64,000 bases of DNA from Pseudomonas kairouanensis (GCF_004682055.1 NZ_QUZU01000006.1:1-64000), one strand, 5' to 3'; positions 8,299 to 18,398 are shown, counted from the stretch's first letter. Notes: a model not told the origin generated them from the letters alone. Made by a program: numbers and translations.

Positions 8299-9285
8299 TT
8301 AGCCTTCAACCGGCGGAATATGCCCAAACATTTGCTGCACGAACTTCACCCGTTCTTCCGGGGTTTCCGTCACGCCAGCGGCCTTCAATTCTTCCAGGCG
8401 CGCTTCCACCGCATGGGTGCGCAAGGTCAGCCCGCAATCATTGGCAATCTGGATATTCAGCCCCGGTCGCGCATTCAGCTCCAGGATCAGCGGGCCTTTC
8501 TCCTGGTCCAGCACCATGTCCACGCCGATATAACCCAGCCCACACAACTCATAGCAACCTGCCGCGAGTTTCATGAAGCCGTCCCAGTTGGGCAGTTGTA
8601 CGCCATCCACCGCGTTGGTGGTATCAGGGTGCTTGGTGATGATGTTGTTCAGCCAGGTGCCCCGCAGCGTCAGGCCGGTGGCCAGGTCTACGCCCACGCC
8701 AATGGCGCCCTGGTGGAGGTTGGCCTTGCCGCCGGACTGGCGCGTCGGCAAGCGCAGCATGGCCATCACCGGGTAGCCCATCAGCACGATGATGCGGATA
8801 TCCGGCACGCCTTCGTAGCTGATGCTCTTGAAGATCTGGTCGGGCACCACGCGGTATTCGATCAGCGCGCGGTCGCGGTGGCCGCCCAGGGAATACAGGC
8901 CGGTGAGGATGCTGGAGATCTGATGCTCGATCTCTTCATGGCTGATGATCTTGCCGGACACCGTGCGATAGCGCCCTTCAAACCGGTCTGCCACCACCAG
9001 GATGCCGTCACCGCCGGCGCCCTGGGCGGGTTTGATCACGAAGTCGCTGCGCCCGCCAATGATCTCGTCGAGCTTGTCGATTTCCTTTTCGGTGGAGATC
9101 ACCCCGTACATTTCTGGCACATGGATACCAGCGGCGATGGCCCGTTCCTTGGTGATGATCTTGTCATCCACGATCGGGTACAGGCTGCGCTTGTTGTACT
9201 TGAGCACGTAGTCGGCGTTACGCCGGTTGATGCCCATGATTCCCCGCGCTTCCAGGGCCTTCCAGGTCTTCCAGAAACCGAACAT
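8299..9285 (-). CDS. ATP-grasp (RimK-like) alpha-L-glutamate ligase-related protein
   Basis: 328-residue ATP-grasp protein related to RimK-type amino-acid ligases. Motifs are FVIKPAQGAGGDGILVV (ATP-binding Lys and glycine loop, about residues 135-151), YEGVPDIRIIVLMGYPVMAMLRLP and LELNARPGLNIQIAN (Mg2+ ligands Glu and Asn). The family is annotated as alpha-L-glutamate ligase-related, but its substrate is not firmly established. It is third in a tight operon after a retropepsin-like protein and a seven-TM transglutaminase-like protein; its start overlaps the previous stop by 1 bp. Confidence 0.88.
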   Translation of the reverse strand: MFGFWKTWKALEARGIMGINRRNADYVLKYNKRSLYPIVDDKIITKERAIAAGIHVPEMYGVISTEKEIDKLDEIIGGRSDFVIKPAQGAGGDGILVVADRFEGRYRTVSGKIISHEEIEHQISSILTGLYSLGGHRDRALIEYRVVPDQIFKSISYEGVPDIRIIVLMGYPVMAMLRLPTRQSGGKANLHQGAIGVGVDLATGLTLRGTWLNNIITKHPDTTNAVDGVQLPNWDGFMKLAAGCYELCGLGYIGVDMVLDQEKGPLILELNARPGLNIQIANDCGLTLRTHAVEARLEELKAAGVTETPEERVKFVQQMFGHIPPVEG

Positions 9286-10817
9286 TACTTATCAGCCTTC
9301 AAGAACGCCTTGAAACGCACCAGTTCCGTCAGGCGGTAGCCGCGATAACGTCCCATGGCCAGCATGAAGCCCACCAGGATCAGCAGGATCGCCGGGAAGG
9401 TGAACACGAAGTACACCAACTCCGGCACGCTCATGATCAGGTGCGCCAGGGACGCGGCGAACAGCGTACCAATCGCCACTTTCAGCGCATGGTTGGCGCC
9501 GCGTTCTTCCCAAGTGATCGACAGGCGTTCGATGGTCATGGTCAAAATCACCATCGGGAACAGCGCCACCGACAAGCCGCGCTCCAGGCCCAGCTTATGG
9601 CTGAACAGGCTGATGGCCGCGATCAGCACCACCACGAATGTGAGCACCACCGACAGCCTTGGCAGCATCTGCAGCTTCAAATGTTCCAGGTATGAGCGCA
9701 ACGACAGCCCCAACGCCGTAATAATCGTAAACAACACAATCCCAAAGCCCAGCTGCGTCTCGCGGAATGCCAGGGCAATCAGCACCGGGGTGAACGTGCC
9801 CAGCGTTTGCAGGCCGATCAGGTTGCGCAGGATCAGAATCACCAGCACGCCAATCGGGATCATCACCATGATCATGAAGGTCTGCTGGGTTTGCAGCGGC
9901 AGGCCGTACAGCGAGTATTCGAGGAAGTTGGCGTCGGTGTTCTCGTCCGTCAGCTTGGCCAGGCGAATCGCGTTCATTTCGCTGTTGTTCAGGCTGAACG
10001 TCACCATGGCTTTCTTGCCGCCATCGACGGTGATCAGGTTTTCATCACCGGTCCACCACAGCAGGCGGTCGGAAGGCAGGCCTTGTTCGCCGGTTTCCGG
10101 GTTGAAGTACAGCCAGTCATTGCCGTTGAAGCTGCGCAGCCACAGTTCCGGGGTTTGCGGCTGGTCGGCCACCAGGCGGATGGTGTGGACTTTTTCCACC
10201 GGTACGTGGGCGATGGACAGCAGCAATTCGACGATCTTGGCCTTGTGCGGCGTGGACGGGTCGCCCGCCAGCAGCAGCTTCACATTGTCGTCGTTGAGGT
10301 TGTTGGTGCGCTTGATGGCTTCGGTGATAAAGGTCTCGACGTCGGCCGAGTGCTGGCGGATCGGCGCCAGCAGGGCTTCGGCGGCGATTTTCTCGGGGCC
10401 TTCCACGGCGATGCTGTCGCGGAACGTCGGGCCTTTGACCTTGACCTTTTCGCCGCTGTAGCGCTTGGTCAGCACCAGGCGGTAATACAGGGTCTGGTTG
10501 CCCTTGGCGCGGCGTGCCGACCAGGTGACCTTGCGGTTGCCATCGGTGCGGTTGACGCTCACCCCGTAGTTGTTCGAGATAAAACTCTCATTGAGGCTCA
10601 CGAAGTCGCGGCTCAGCGGCGGCACGAACATCTGGATCTTCACCGGGTCCTTGGGGTTGGCGACGAACTCGACCTTGGCGTCGATGTTCCACAAGTCGTC
10701 GGTGGCGTCCTCGGTGACGGGGATCCCCAGCACGAAAATCTGATAGGCGGTGACCGAAATACCCAGCACCACCAGGATGGCGATCAGGATTTTCAGGTGC
10801 AGGGTAAGAGAGCGCAT
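9285..10817 (-). CDS. Inactive-transglutaminase-like protein with seven membrane helices
   Basis: 510-residue membrane protein. One N-terminal helix (about residues 8-28) anchors a periplasmic region of roughly 250 residues resembling transglutaminases whose catalytic residues are lost. A C-terminal block with about seven hydrophobic helices follows (FMIMVMIPIGVLVILILRNL through FVFTFPAILLILVGFMLAMG). This architecture always travels with the ATP-grasp and retropepsin-like partners found on either side. It probably senses or processes a periplasmic peptide or envelope component; no activity is established from sequence. Confidence 0.85.
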   Translation of the reverse strand: MRSLTLHLKILIAILVVLGISVTAYQIFVLGIPVTEDATDDLWNIDAKVEFVANPKDPVKIQMFVPPLSRDFVSLNESFISNNYGVSVNRTDGNRKVTWSARRAKGNQTLYYRLVLTKRYSGEKVKVKGPTFRDSIAVEGPEKIAAEALLAPIRQHSADVETFITEAIKRTNNLNDDNVKLLLAGDPSTPHKAKIVELLLSIAHVPVEKVHTIRLVADQPQTPELWLRSFNGNDWLYFNPETGEQGLPSDRLLWWTGDENLITVDGGKKAMVTFSLNNSEMNAIRLAKLTDENTDANFLEYSLYGLPLQTQQTFMIMVMIPIGVLVILILRNLIGLQTLGTFTPVLIALAFRETQLGFGIVLFTIITALGLSLRSYLEHLKLQMLPRLSVVLTFVVVLIAAISLFSHKLGLERGLSVALFPMVILTMTIERLSITWEERGANHALKVAIGTLFAASLAHLIMSVPELVYFVFTFPAILLILVGFMLAMGRYRGYRLTELVRFKAFLKADK

Positions 10818-10822
10818 TCGGT

Positions 10823-11359
10823 TTACTCGGCGGTATGAGCGTCGGCGGCGCAGGCAGGTTTGCCTGCTGCATATTTAAGACTGGGGTCGACCAGCGCATC
10901 AAAGCGTTTGAGCGCTTCGGAGCCGATCAGCAGCGGATATTGGAATGCGCTGCGGTCAGTCAAGTTCACTTCGATGCTGCGTAGAGCAGTGCCCATGCAG
11001 ATATCCAGCGCAATCACTGGGCGGGCGGTGTAGTTCTTGTCCTCATCGGGGTCGTAGTCACCGGCGCGGCGCTTGATCTTGCTGACGCGGGCCAGCGGGC
11101 GTTCGATGGGGTGGGAATGGGCGGTGTCGATGGCCAGGTAGAAGCGCACCCAGGATTCGCCATTGCGCTTGAAGCGCTTGATATCGCGGGCACTGAGGGA
11201 GGCGGTCTTGGCGCCGGTGTCCAGTTTGGCGGCGACTTCCAGGTCGATGCCGGCCAGTTGGGCGTATTCATTGAGGCCGTACACGGTCTTCTCGGCGGCA
11301 ACGCCAAGGCCTGGTGTCAGCAGCAGGCAGAACAATAGAAGGAAGGGCTTGAGTCTCAT
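10823..11359 (-). CDS. Secreted retropepsin-like (putative ATP-dependent zinc protease family) protein
   Basis: 178 residues with a signal peptide (MRLKPFLLLFCLLLTPGLGVAA). The mature part has the retropepsin-like aspartic protease signature KLDTGAKTASLSA (Asp-Thr-Gly) and IGSEALKRFDALVDP. Databases usually call the family 'ATP-dependent zinc protease', although the visible motif is that of an aspartic protease. The start was taken at 11359, where the signal peptide begins, rather than 16 codons upstream. It is first gene of the three-gene operon. Confidence 0.85.
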   Translation of the reverse strand: MRLKPFLLLFCLLLTPGLGVAAEKTVYGLNEYAQLAGIDLEVAAKLDTGAKTASLSARDIKRFKRNGESWVRFYLAIDTAHSHPIERPLARVSKIKRRAGDYDPDEDKNYTARPVIALDICMGTALRSIEVNLTDRSAFQYPLLIGSEALKRFDALVDPSLKYAAGKPACAADAHTAE

Positions 11360-11546
11360 AAATCCTGAGGCTATGCAGTGCGATGTGTGGTTCAAGGCGA
11401 CTGGCATTACTGCGCAAACTCCCTCGTACGCCGTTTCATCCAGTGATGTCAGGCAAAAGCGGCGGGCATTCTAACATGATGCTTTTCTGGCGCCAGCGCT
11501 GGCAGGCGGCCATGCCCTTGAAGGGTGCAGAAGTGGTTATTAGACG

Positions 11547-11558
11547 ATTGTCGACAAT
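11547..11558. promoter_or_regulatory. Palindromic operator ATTGTCGACAAT of the prp operon
   Basis: Perfect 12-bp palindrome 74 bp upstream of the GntR gene. An imperfect second copy (TGTCGACA core, 11622-11629) overlaps the ribosome-binding region just before the GntR start at 11632. This is the type of site bound by the FCD-family GntR regulators of Pseudomonas 2-methylcitrate operons, so autoregulation plus control of prpBC-acnD-prpF-prpD is likely. Confidence 0.75.
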
Positions 11559-11631
11559 GTTCATTTATTCTTTGACTAACAGGGGCTGATTGGCTAGTTT
11601 TTGCCACATTGATTTTAAAGGTGTCGACAAT

Positions 11632-12342
11632 ATGCTGGATCAATCGGAAGCCGTGGTGGCGATGTCGGACGAATCCCAGACAATGTCGGAGAACGTCTTC
11701 CGTCGTATCCAGGCCGCCATCGTCAAGGGTGAGATCGCCCCCGGCAGCAAAATCTCCGAGCCGGAACTGGCCCGCACCTACGGCATCAGCCGTGGCCCGC
11801 TGCGTGAAGCCATCCACCGCCTGGAAGGCCAGCGCCTGCTGGTACGGGTTCCCCATGTGGGCGCACGGGTGGTGTCGTTGAGCCACGCCGAACTGATCGA
11901 GCTTTACGAAATTCGCGAGTCCCTCGAAGGCATGGCTTGCCGCCTCGCGGCCGAGCGTATGACCGATGTTGAAATCGAAGAGCTGCGCCAGGTGCTCCAC
12001 ACCCACGAGCGTGACGAAGCCTTCCAGGCGGGCCTTGGCTATTACCAGCAAGAAGGCGACTTCGATTTTCATTACCGGATAATTCAAGGCGCCGGCAACC
12101 GCACCCTCACGCAAATGCTCTGCGGCGAGCTGTACCAGTTGGTGCGCATGTACCGCATCCAGTTCTCCGCCACCCCCAATCGTCCACGCCAGGCCTTCGC
12201 CGAGCATCACCGCATTCTTGATGCGATTGCCGACCGCGACGGTGAGTTGGCCGAACTGCTGATGCGCCGCCACATCGGCGCGTCCAAACGCAACATTGCC
12301 CGTCATTTCCCAGGCGGTGCTACTGATAGAGGTGAGTCATGA
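11632..12342 (+). CDS. GntR/FCD regulator of the 2-methylcitrate operon
   Basis: 236 residues from the ATG at 11632; a TTG at 11590 would add 14 residues with no good ribosome site. The N-terminal winged helix is [20 protein letters not shown] ... [19 protein letters not shown]. The FCD ligand domain has [16 protein letters not shown] and metal-site histidines in HRILDAI and [10 protein letters not shown]. It is the first gene of the prp operon and its end overlaps the prpB start by 4 bp. It probably represses the operon until 2-methylcitrate or propionyl-CoA metabolites bind. Pseudomonads use this GntR type instead of the sigma-54 activator PrpR of enterobacteria. Confidence 0.93.
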   Translation: MLDQSEAVVAMSDESQTMSENVFRRIQAAIVKGEIAPGSKISEPELARTYGISRGPLREAIHRLEGQRLLVRVPHVGARVVSLSHAELIELYEIRESLEGMACRLAAERMTDVEIEELRQVLHTHERDEAFQAGLGYYQQEGDFDFHYRIIQGAGNRTLTQMLCGELYQLVRMYRIQFSATPNRPRQAFAEHHRILDAIADRDGELAELLMRRHIGASKRNIARHFPGGATDRGES

Positions 12343-13232
12343 GTTCGAACAATAAAAGCACACCCGGCCAGCGTTTCCGTGACGCGGTCGCCAGTGAACA
12401 TCCCCTGCAGGTGGTCGGCGCGATCAACGCCAACCATGCGTTGCTGGCCAAGCGTGCCGGTTTCAAGGCGATCTACCTGTCGGGTGGCGGTGTTGCCGCC
12501 GGCTCCCTCGGCCTGCCGGACCTGGGCATCACCGGCCTGGATGACGTGCTCACCGACGTGCGCCGCATCACCGACGTGTGCGACCTGCCGCTGCTGGTGG
12601 ACGTGGACACCGGCTTCGGCTCCTCGGCGTTCAACGTGGCGCGCACCGTCAAGTCGATGATCAAGTTCGGCGCTGCCGCCATCCATATCGAAGACCAGGT
12701 GGGCGCCAAGCGCTGCGGCCATCGCCCAAACAAAGAAATCGTGTCCCAGCAGGAGATGGTCGACCGCATCAAAGCCGCCGTGGATGCGCGCACCGATGAC
12801 AGCTTCGTGATCATGGCGCGCACCGATGCCCTGGCCGTGGAAGGTTTGGAGTCGGCCCTGGAACGTGCCGCCGCCTGCATCGAAGCTGGCGCTGACATGG
12901 TGTTCCCGGAAGCCATCACGGAACTGGAGATGTACAAGCTGTTTGCGTCCAAGGTAAAGGCGCCGATCCTGGCCAATATCACCGAGTTCGGCGCCACGCC
13001 GCTGTACACCACCGAACAACTGAAATCGGCGGATGTTTCCATCGTGCTGTACCCGCTCTCGGCGTTCCGCGCGATGAACAAGGCGGCCGAAAACGTCTAC
13101 ACCGCGATCCGTCGCGACGGCACCCAGCAGAACGTGATCGACACCATGCAAACCCGTATGGAGCTTTACGATCGCATCGACTACCACACCTTCGAGCAAA
13201 AGCTCGACGCGCTGTTCGCAGCCAAGAAGTAA
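12339..13232 (+). CDS. prpB: 2-methylisocitrate lyase
   Basis: 297-residue member of the isocitrate lyase/PEP mutase family. It splits 2-methylisocitrate into pyruvate and succinate, the last step of the propionate pathway. Diagnostic motifs are DVDTGFGSS (Mg2+-binding), the active-site loop KRCGHRPNK and [12 protein letters not shown]. Length equals that of known PrpB proteins. It is translationally coupled to the upstream regulator by an ATGA overlap. Confidence 0.97.
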   Translation: MSSNNKSTPGQRFRDAVASEHPLQVVGAINANHALLAKRAGFKAIYLSGGGVAAGSLGLPDLGITGLDDVLTDVRRITDVCDLPLLVDVDTGFGSSAFNVARTVKSMIKFGAAAIHIEDQVGAKRCGHRPNKEIVSQQEMVDRIKAAVDARTDDSFVIMARTDALAVEGLESALERAAACIEAGADMVFPEAITELEMYKLFASKVKAPILANITEFGATPLYTTEQLKSADVSIVLYPLSAFRAMNKAAENVYTAIRRDGTQQNVIDTMQTRMELYDRIDYHTFEQKLDALFAAKK

Positions 13233-13272
13233 AGAACAGCCTCCCTAATAAATTCAAGATTGGAGAACCGAC

Positions 13273-14400
13273 ATGGCTGAAGCAAAAGTACTGAGTGGTG
13301 CCGGCCTGCGTGGCCAGGTGGCCGGGCAGACGGCATTGTCCACCGTGGGCCAGGCCGGAGCCGGCCTGACCTATCGCGGCTATGACGTGCGCGAACTGGC
13401 CGCCGATGCGCAGTTCGAGGAGGTTGCCTACCTGCTGCTGTACGGCGAATTGCCGACCCAGGCCGAACTGGCCGACTACAGCGCCAAGCTGGCCAAGCTG
13501 CGCGACCTGCCCCAGGCCTTGAAGGAAGTGCTGGAACGCATCCCCGCCGACGCCCACCCGATGGACGTGATGCGCACCGGGTGTTCGTTCCTGGGCAATA
13601 TCGAGCCGGAGAAAGACTTCAGCGCGCAGCGCGACGTCACCGACCGCCTGCTGGCCGCGTTCCCGGCGATCATGTGTTACTGGTACCGCTTCAGCCATGA
13701 TGGCAAACGCATCGACTGCGTGACCGACGAGCCAACCCTCGGCGGCCACTTCCTGCACCTGCTGCACGGCAAGACGCCGAGCGAGTTGCACGTCAAGGTC
13801 ATGAACGTGTCGCTGATCCTCTACGCGGAGCACGAGTTCAACGCCTCCACCTTCACTGCCCGTGTGTGCGCCTCGACCCTGTCCGACCTGTATTCCTGCG
13901 TCACCGCGGCCATCGGCTCCCTGCGCGGCCCGTTGCATGGCGGCGCCAACGAAGCGGCAATGGAAATGATCGAGCGTTTTTCGTCGGCTCAAGAGGCGGT
14001 CGAAGGCACCCTGGGCATGCTGGCGCGCAAGGACAAGATCATGGGCTTTGGCCACGCGATCTACAAAGACAGCGACCCGCGCAATGAAGTGATCAAGGGC
14101 TGGTCGAAAAAACTCGCCGACGAAGTGGGCGACAAGGTGTTGTTCCCGGTTTCCGAAGCCATCGACAAAACCATGTGGGAACAGAAAAAGCTGTTTCCCA
14201 ACGCCGACTTCTACCATGCCTCGGCGTACCACTTCATGGGCATCCCGACCAAGCTGTTCACCCCGATCTTCGTGTGTTCGCGGCTGACTGGCTGGGCCGC
14301 GCATGTATTCGAGCAACGTGCCAACAACCGCATCATCCGTCCAAGCGCCGAGTACACCGGCGTTGAGCAGCGCAAGTTCGTGGCAATCGAACGTCGCTGA
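13273..14400 (+). CDS. prpC: 2-methylcitrate synthase
   Basis: 375-residue citrate-synthase fold enzyme condensing propionyl-CoA with oxaloacetate. Catalytic landmarks are LHGGANEAAM (first His), GFGHAIYKDSDPR (second His) and the Asp region of NADFYHASAYHFMGIP. The size and the short N-terminus (LSGAGLRGQVAGQT) separate it from the larger housekeeping citrate synthase. GGAGAAC precedes the ATG. It is 40 bp after prpB in the same operon. Confidence 0.97.
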   Translation: MAEAKVLSGAGLRGQVAGQTALSTVGQAGAGLTYRGYDVRELAADAQFEEVAYLLLYGELPTQAELADYSAKLAKLRDLPQALKEVLERIPADAHPMDVMRTGCSFLGNIEPEKDFSAQRDVTDRLLAAFPAIMCYWYRFSHDGKRIDCVTDEPTLGGHFLHLLHGKTPSELHVKVMNVSLILYAEHEFNASTFTARVCASTLSDLYSCVTAAIGSLRGPLHGGANEAAMEMIERFSSAQEAVEGTLGMLARKDKIMGFGHAIYKDSDPRNEVIKGWSKKLADEVGDKVLFPVSEAIDKTMWEQKKLFPNADFYHASAYHFMGIPTKLFTPIFVCSRLTGWAAHVFEQRANNRIIRPSAEYTGVEQRKFVAIERR

Positions 14401-14441
14401 GTAAGAAGACCGACGATCCTGAAGTGGAAGCCGGATCAAAG

Positions 14442-14532
14442 TGTGGGAGGGGGCTTGCTCCCGATGGCAGTGTGTCAGTTGACACATGTTTCAACTGAAC
14501 CACCGCTATCGGGAGCAAGCCCCCTCCCACAC
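14442..14532. repeat. REPIN, GGGGGCTTGCTCCCGAT type, inside the prp operon
   Basis: Inverted REP pair between prpC and acnD. Because the genes are co-oriented and functionally one operon, this hairpin may shape mRNA stability or expression between the two segments rather than end the transcript. Confidence 0.95.
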
Positions 14533-14601
14533 TTGGATCGCATTTCAATTCTGGATTGGCGCTGGTCTTCCTTTTGCAACTACCGTGACCGAGTCCTGAC
14601 G

Positions 14602-17196
14602 ATGAACACTGAATTTCGCAAACCGCTCCCCGGCAGCCGCCTGGATTTCTTCGACGCCCGTGCGGCTGTCGAGGCGATCACCCCCGGCGCCTACGCCACC
14701 TTGCCTTACACCTCCCGCGTCCTGGCCGAGAACCTGGTACGCCGTTGCGACCCGGCCACCCTCAACGCGTCCCTGAGCCAGCTGATCGAACGCAAGCGCG
14801 ACCTCGACTTCCCCTGGTTCCCGGCCCGCGTGGTGTGCCATGACATCCTCGGCCAGACCGCCCTGGTGGACCTGGCCGGTCTGCGCGATGCCATCGCCCT
14901 GCAAGGTGGTGACCCGGCACAGGTCAACCCGGTGGTGCCGACCCAACTGATCGTCGACCACTCCCTGGCGGTGGAAGCCGGGGGTTTCGACCCGCAGGCG
15001 TTCGAGAAGAACCGCGCCATCGAAGACCGTCGCAACGAAGACCGTTTTCACTTTATCGAGTGGACCAAAAAAGCCTTCAAGAACGTCGACGTGATCCCGC
15101 CGGGCAACGGCATCATGCATCAGATCAACCTGGAGAAAATGTCCCCGGTGATCCAGGTGCGCGACGGCGTGGCCTTCCCGGATACCTGCGTCGGCACCGA
15201 CAGCCACACGCCCCATGTGGATGCCCTGGGCGTGATCGCCATCGGCGTCGGCGGCCTGGAAGCCGAAAGCGTGATGCTTGGCCGCGCCTCGTGGATGCGC
15301 CTGCCGGAAAGCGTCGGCGTAGAGCTCACGGGCAAGCTGCAACCAGGCATCACTGCCACCGATATGGTGTTGGCGCTGACCGAGTTCCTGCGCAAGCAAA
15401 AAGTGGTCGGCGCCTGGCTGGAGTTCTTCGGCGAAGGCGCATCGGCACTGACCCTCGGCGACCGCGCGACCATCTCCAACATGGCCCCGGAATACGGTGC
15501 CACGGCGGCGATGTTCTACATCGACCAGCAAACCATCGCCTACCTCAAACTCACCGGCCGTGAAGACGAGCAAGTCACCCTGGTGGAGCAATACGCTCGC
15601 CACACCGGCCTGTGGGCAGACGACCTTAAAGGCGCGCAATACGAGCGTGGCCTTACGTTTGACCTGTCCAGCGTGGTGCGCAACATGGCAGGCCCCAGCA
15701 ACCCGCACGCCCGCGTGGCCACCAGCGACCTGGCGGCCAAAGGCATCAGCGGCCAGTGGGAAGAAGTGCCCGGCCAAATGCCCGACGGCGCCGTGATCAT
15801 CGCCGCCATCACCAGTTGCACCAACACCAGCAACCCGCGCAACGTGATTGCCGCAGGTCTGCTGGCGCGCAATGCGAACAAGCTGGGGCTGACTCGCAAA
15901 CCCTGGGTCAAATCCTCATTGGCGCCGGGTTCGAAAACCGTGGCCATGTACCTGGAAGAAGCTGGCCTGGGCCATGAGTTGGAGCAACTCGGCTTCGGCG
16001 TGGTGGCCTTTGCCTGCACCACCTGCAATGGCATGTCTGGCGCACTCGACCCGGTGATCCAGCAGGAAATCATCGACCGCGACCTGTACGCCACTGCCGT
16101 GCTCTCGGGCAACCGCAACTTCGACGGGCGTATCCACCCGTACGCCAAGCAAGCGTTCCTCGCCTCGCCGCCGCTGGTGGTGGCCTACGCCATTGCCGGC
16201 ACCATCCGTTTCGATATCGAAAAGGACGTGCTGGGCCTGGACGCCAGCGGCAAGGAAATCCGCCTGCAGGACATCTGGCCGAGCGACGAAGAGATCGACG
16301 CCGTGGTCAAGGCAGCGGTGAAGCCCGAGCAATTTCGCAAGGTCTACATCCCGATGTTCGCCATCCACGAAGACACCGGCCCGAAAGTTGCGCCACTGTA
16401 TGACTGGCGCCCGCAAAGCACCTACATCCGCCGCCCGCCTTACTGGGAAGGCGCGCTGGCCGGGGCCCGTCCGCTCAAGGGCATGCGCCCCCTGGCAGTG
16501 CTGCCGGACAACATCACCACCGACCACCTGTCGCCGTCCAACGCCATCATGCTCGACAGCGCCGCTGGCGAATACCTGGCAAAAATGGGCCTGCCGGAAG
16601 TCGACTTCAACTCCTATGCCACCCACCGGGGCGACCACCTGACCGCGCAACGCGCCACCTTCGCCAACCCGAAACTGTTCAACGAAATGGTGCTGGAAGA
16701 CGGCAAGGTCAAGCAGGGCTCCCTGGCGCGCATCGAGCCGGAAGGCCAGGTCACGCGGATGTGGGAAGCCATTGAGACGTACATGGAGCGCAAGCAGCCG
16801 CTGATCATCATCGCCGGTGCCGATTACGGCCAGGGTTCGTCCCGCGACTGGGCGGCCAAGGGCGTGCGCCTGGCGGGTGTGGAAGCGATTGCCGCCGAAG
16901 GCTTCGAGCGCATCCACCGCACCAATTTAGTGGGCATGGGCGTGTTGCCGTTGGAGTTCCTGCCGGGCACCGATCGCCATACCTTGAAGATCGACGGCAG
17001 CGAAACCTATGACGTGGTCGGCGCGCGCACCCCGCGTGCGCAACTGACCTTGGTGATCAACCGCAAGAATGGCGAACGTGTCGAAGTGCCGGTGACCTGC
17101 CGCCTGGACACCGCCGAAGAAGTCTCGATCTACGAAGCCGGTGGCGTGTTGCAGCGTTTCGCCCAGGACTTCCTGGAATCGGCGGCGACGGCCTGA
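14602..17196 (+). CDS. acnD: Fe/S-dependent 2-methylcitrate dehydratase AcnD
   Basis: 864-residue aconitase-family enzyme. Cluster ligands are visible in AITSCTNTSNPRNV and ACTTCNGMSG. The C-terminal swivel domain has the loop GADYGQGSSRDWAAKG. AcnD dehydrates 2-methylcitrate to a 2-methylaconitate isomer, which needs PrpF to be used further. The start is ATG 14602 (MNTEFRKPLPGSRLDFFDAR). An in-frame extension to 14443 would translate the REPIN and is rejected. Confidence 0.97.
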   Translation: MNTEFRKPLPGSRLDFFDARAAVEAITPGAYATLPYTSRVLAENLVRRCDPATLNASLSQLIERKRDLDFPWFPARVVCHDILGQTALVDLAGLRDAIALQGGDPAQVNPVVPTQLIVDHSLAVEAGGFDPQAFEKNRAIEDRRNEDRFHFIEWTKKAFKNVDVIPPGNGIMHQINLEKMSPVIQVRDGVAFPDTCVGTDSHTPHVDALGVIAIGVGGLEAESVMLGRASWMRLPESVGVELTGKLQPGITATDMVLALTEFLRKQKVVGAWLEFFGEGASALTLGDRATISNMAPEYGATAAMFYIDQQTIAYLKLTGREDEQVTLVEQYARHTGLWADDLKGAQYERGLTFDLSSVVRNMAGPSNPHARVATSDLAAKGISGQWEEVPGQMPDGAVIIAAITSCTNTSNPRNVIAAGLLARNANKLGLTRKPWVKSSLAPGSKTVAMYLEEAGLGHELEQLGFGVVAFACTTCNGMSGALDPVIQQEIIDRDLYATAVLSGNRNFDGRIHPYAKQAFLASPPLVVAYAIAGTIRFDIEKDVLGLDASGKEIRLQDIWPSDEEIDAVVKAAVKPEQFRKVYIPMFAIHEDTGPKVAPLYDWRPQSTYIRRPPYWEGALAGARPLKGMRPLAVLPDNITTDHLSPSNAIMLDSAAGEYLAKMGLPEVDFNSYATHRGDHLTAQRATFANPKLFNEMVLEDGKVKQGSLARIEPEGQVTRMWEAIETYMERKQPLIIIAGADYGQGSSRDWAAKGVRLAGVEAIAAEGFERIHRTNLVGMGVLPLEFLPGTDRHTLKIDGSETYDVVGARTPRAQLTLVINRKNGERVEVPVTCRLDTAEEVSIYEAGGVLQRFAQDFLESAATA

Positions 17197-17207
17197 AGAG
17201 GATAACC

Positions 17208-18398
17208 ATGGCACACGTAGCGCAAATCAAGATCCCCGCCACCTATATGCGTGGCGGCACCAGCAAGGGCGTGTTTTTCAGCCTCACGGACCTGCCCGAA
17301 TCGGCGCAGGTACCGGGCGCTGCACGCGATGCCTTACTGCTGCGGGTGATCGGCAGCCCCGACCCCTATGACAAGCAGATCGACGGCATGGGCGGCGCCA
17401 CCTCCAGCACCAGCAAGACGGTGATCTTGGCCAAGAGTACCCGCGCTGATCATGACGTGGACTACCTGTTCGGCCAGGTCTCCATCGACAAGCCGTTCGT
17501 GGATTGGAGCGGCAACTGCGGCAACCTGTCGGCGGCAGTGGGGTCGTTTGCCGTGAGCGCTGGCTTGGTCGACCCGGCCCGCGTGCCCCACAACGGTGTG
17601 GCCGTGGTGCGTGTCTGGCAGGCCAATATCGGCAAGACCATCATCGCCCATGTGCCGATCACTGACGGCGCGGTGCAGGAAACCGGTGACTTCGAACTGG
17701 ACGGCGTCACCTTCCCGGCCGCCGAAGTGCAGTTGGAATTCATGGACCCGGCGGCAGAAGAAGAGGGCGGCGGCGGCTCGATGTTCCCCACCGGCAACCT
17801 GGTGGACGACCTGGAAGTACCCGGCGTTGGCACCTTCAAGGCCACGCTGATCAATGCCGGTATCCCGACCATCTTCATCAACGCCCAAGACCTGGGCTAC
17901 ACCGGCACCGAACTGCAAGGCGCGATCAATAGCGACCCGAAAGCCCTGGCAATGTTTGAAACCGTACGGGCCTACGGCGCGCTGCGCATGGGCCTGATCA
18001 AACACCTGGACGAAGCCGCCCAGCGCCAGCACACGCCCAAGGTGGCGTTTGTGGCCAAGCCAGCGGACTACGTGGCCTCCAGCGGCAAGGCGATCAAGGC
18101 CGGTGATGTGGACCTGCTGGTACGCGCGCTGTCCATGGGCAAGTTGCACCACGCCATGATGGGCACGGCGGCGGTGGCCATTGGCACGGCGGCGGCGATT
18201 TCCGGGACCCTGGTCAACCTGGCGGCCGGTGGTGTGGAGCGCAATGCGGTGCGCTTTGGCCATCCGTCCGGTACGTTGCGCGTGGGGGCTGAGGCGAGCC
18301 AAGTGAACGGCGAATGGGTGGTGAAGAAGGCCATCATGAGCCGTAGTGCGCGGGTGTTGATGGAAGGTTTTGTGCGCGTCCCTGGCGACTCATTTTAG
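17208..18398 (+). CDS. prpF: 2-methylaconitate cis-trans isomerase
   Basis: 396-residue protein of the PrpF family (diaminopimelate epimerase-like fold) that isomerises the AcnD product for hydration to 2-methylisocitrate. Typical N-terminal sequence is PATYMRGGTSKGVFF, with GNCGNLSAAVG in the middle and RSARVLMEGFVRVP at the end. It starts 11 bp after acnD, with GAGGATAACC as ribosome site, showing tight coupling. Confidence 0.97.
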   Translation: MAHVAQIKIPATYMRGGTSKGVFFSLTDLPESAQVPGAARDALLLRVIGSPDPYDKQIDGMGGATSSTSKTVILAKSTRADHDVDYLFGQVSIDKPFVDWSGNCGNLSAAVGSFAVSAGLVDPARVPHNGVAVVRVWQANIGKTIIAHVPITDGAVQETGDFELDGVTFPAAEVQLEFMDPAAEEEGGGGSMFPTGNLVDDLEVPGVGTFKATLINAGIPTIFINAQDLGYTGTELQGAINSDPKALAMFETVRAYGALRMGLIKHLDEAAQRQHTPKVAFVAKPADYVASSGKAIKAGDVDLLVRALSMGKLHHAMMGTAAVAIGTAAAISGTLVNLAAGGVERNAVRFGHPSGTLRVGAEASQVNGEWVVKKAIMSRSARVLMEGFVRVPGDSF

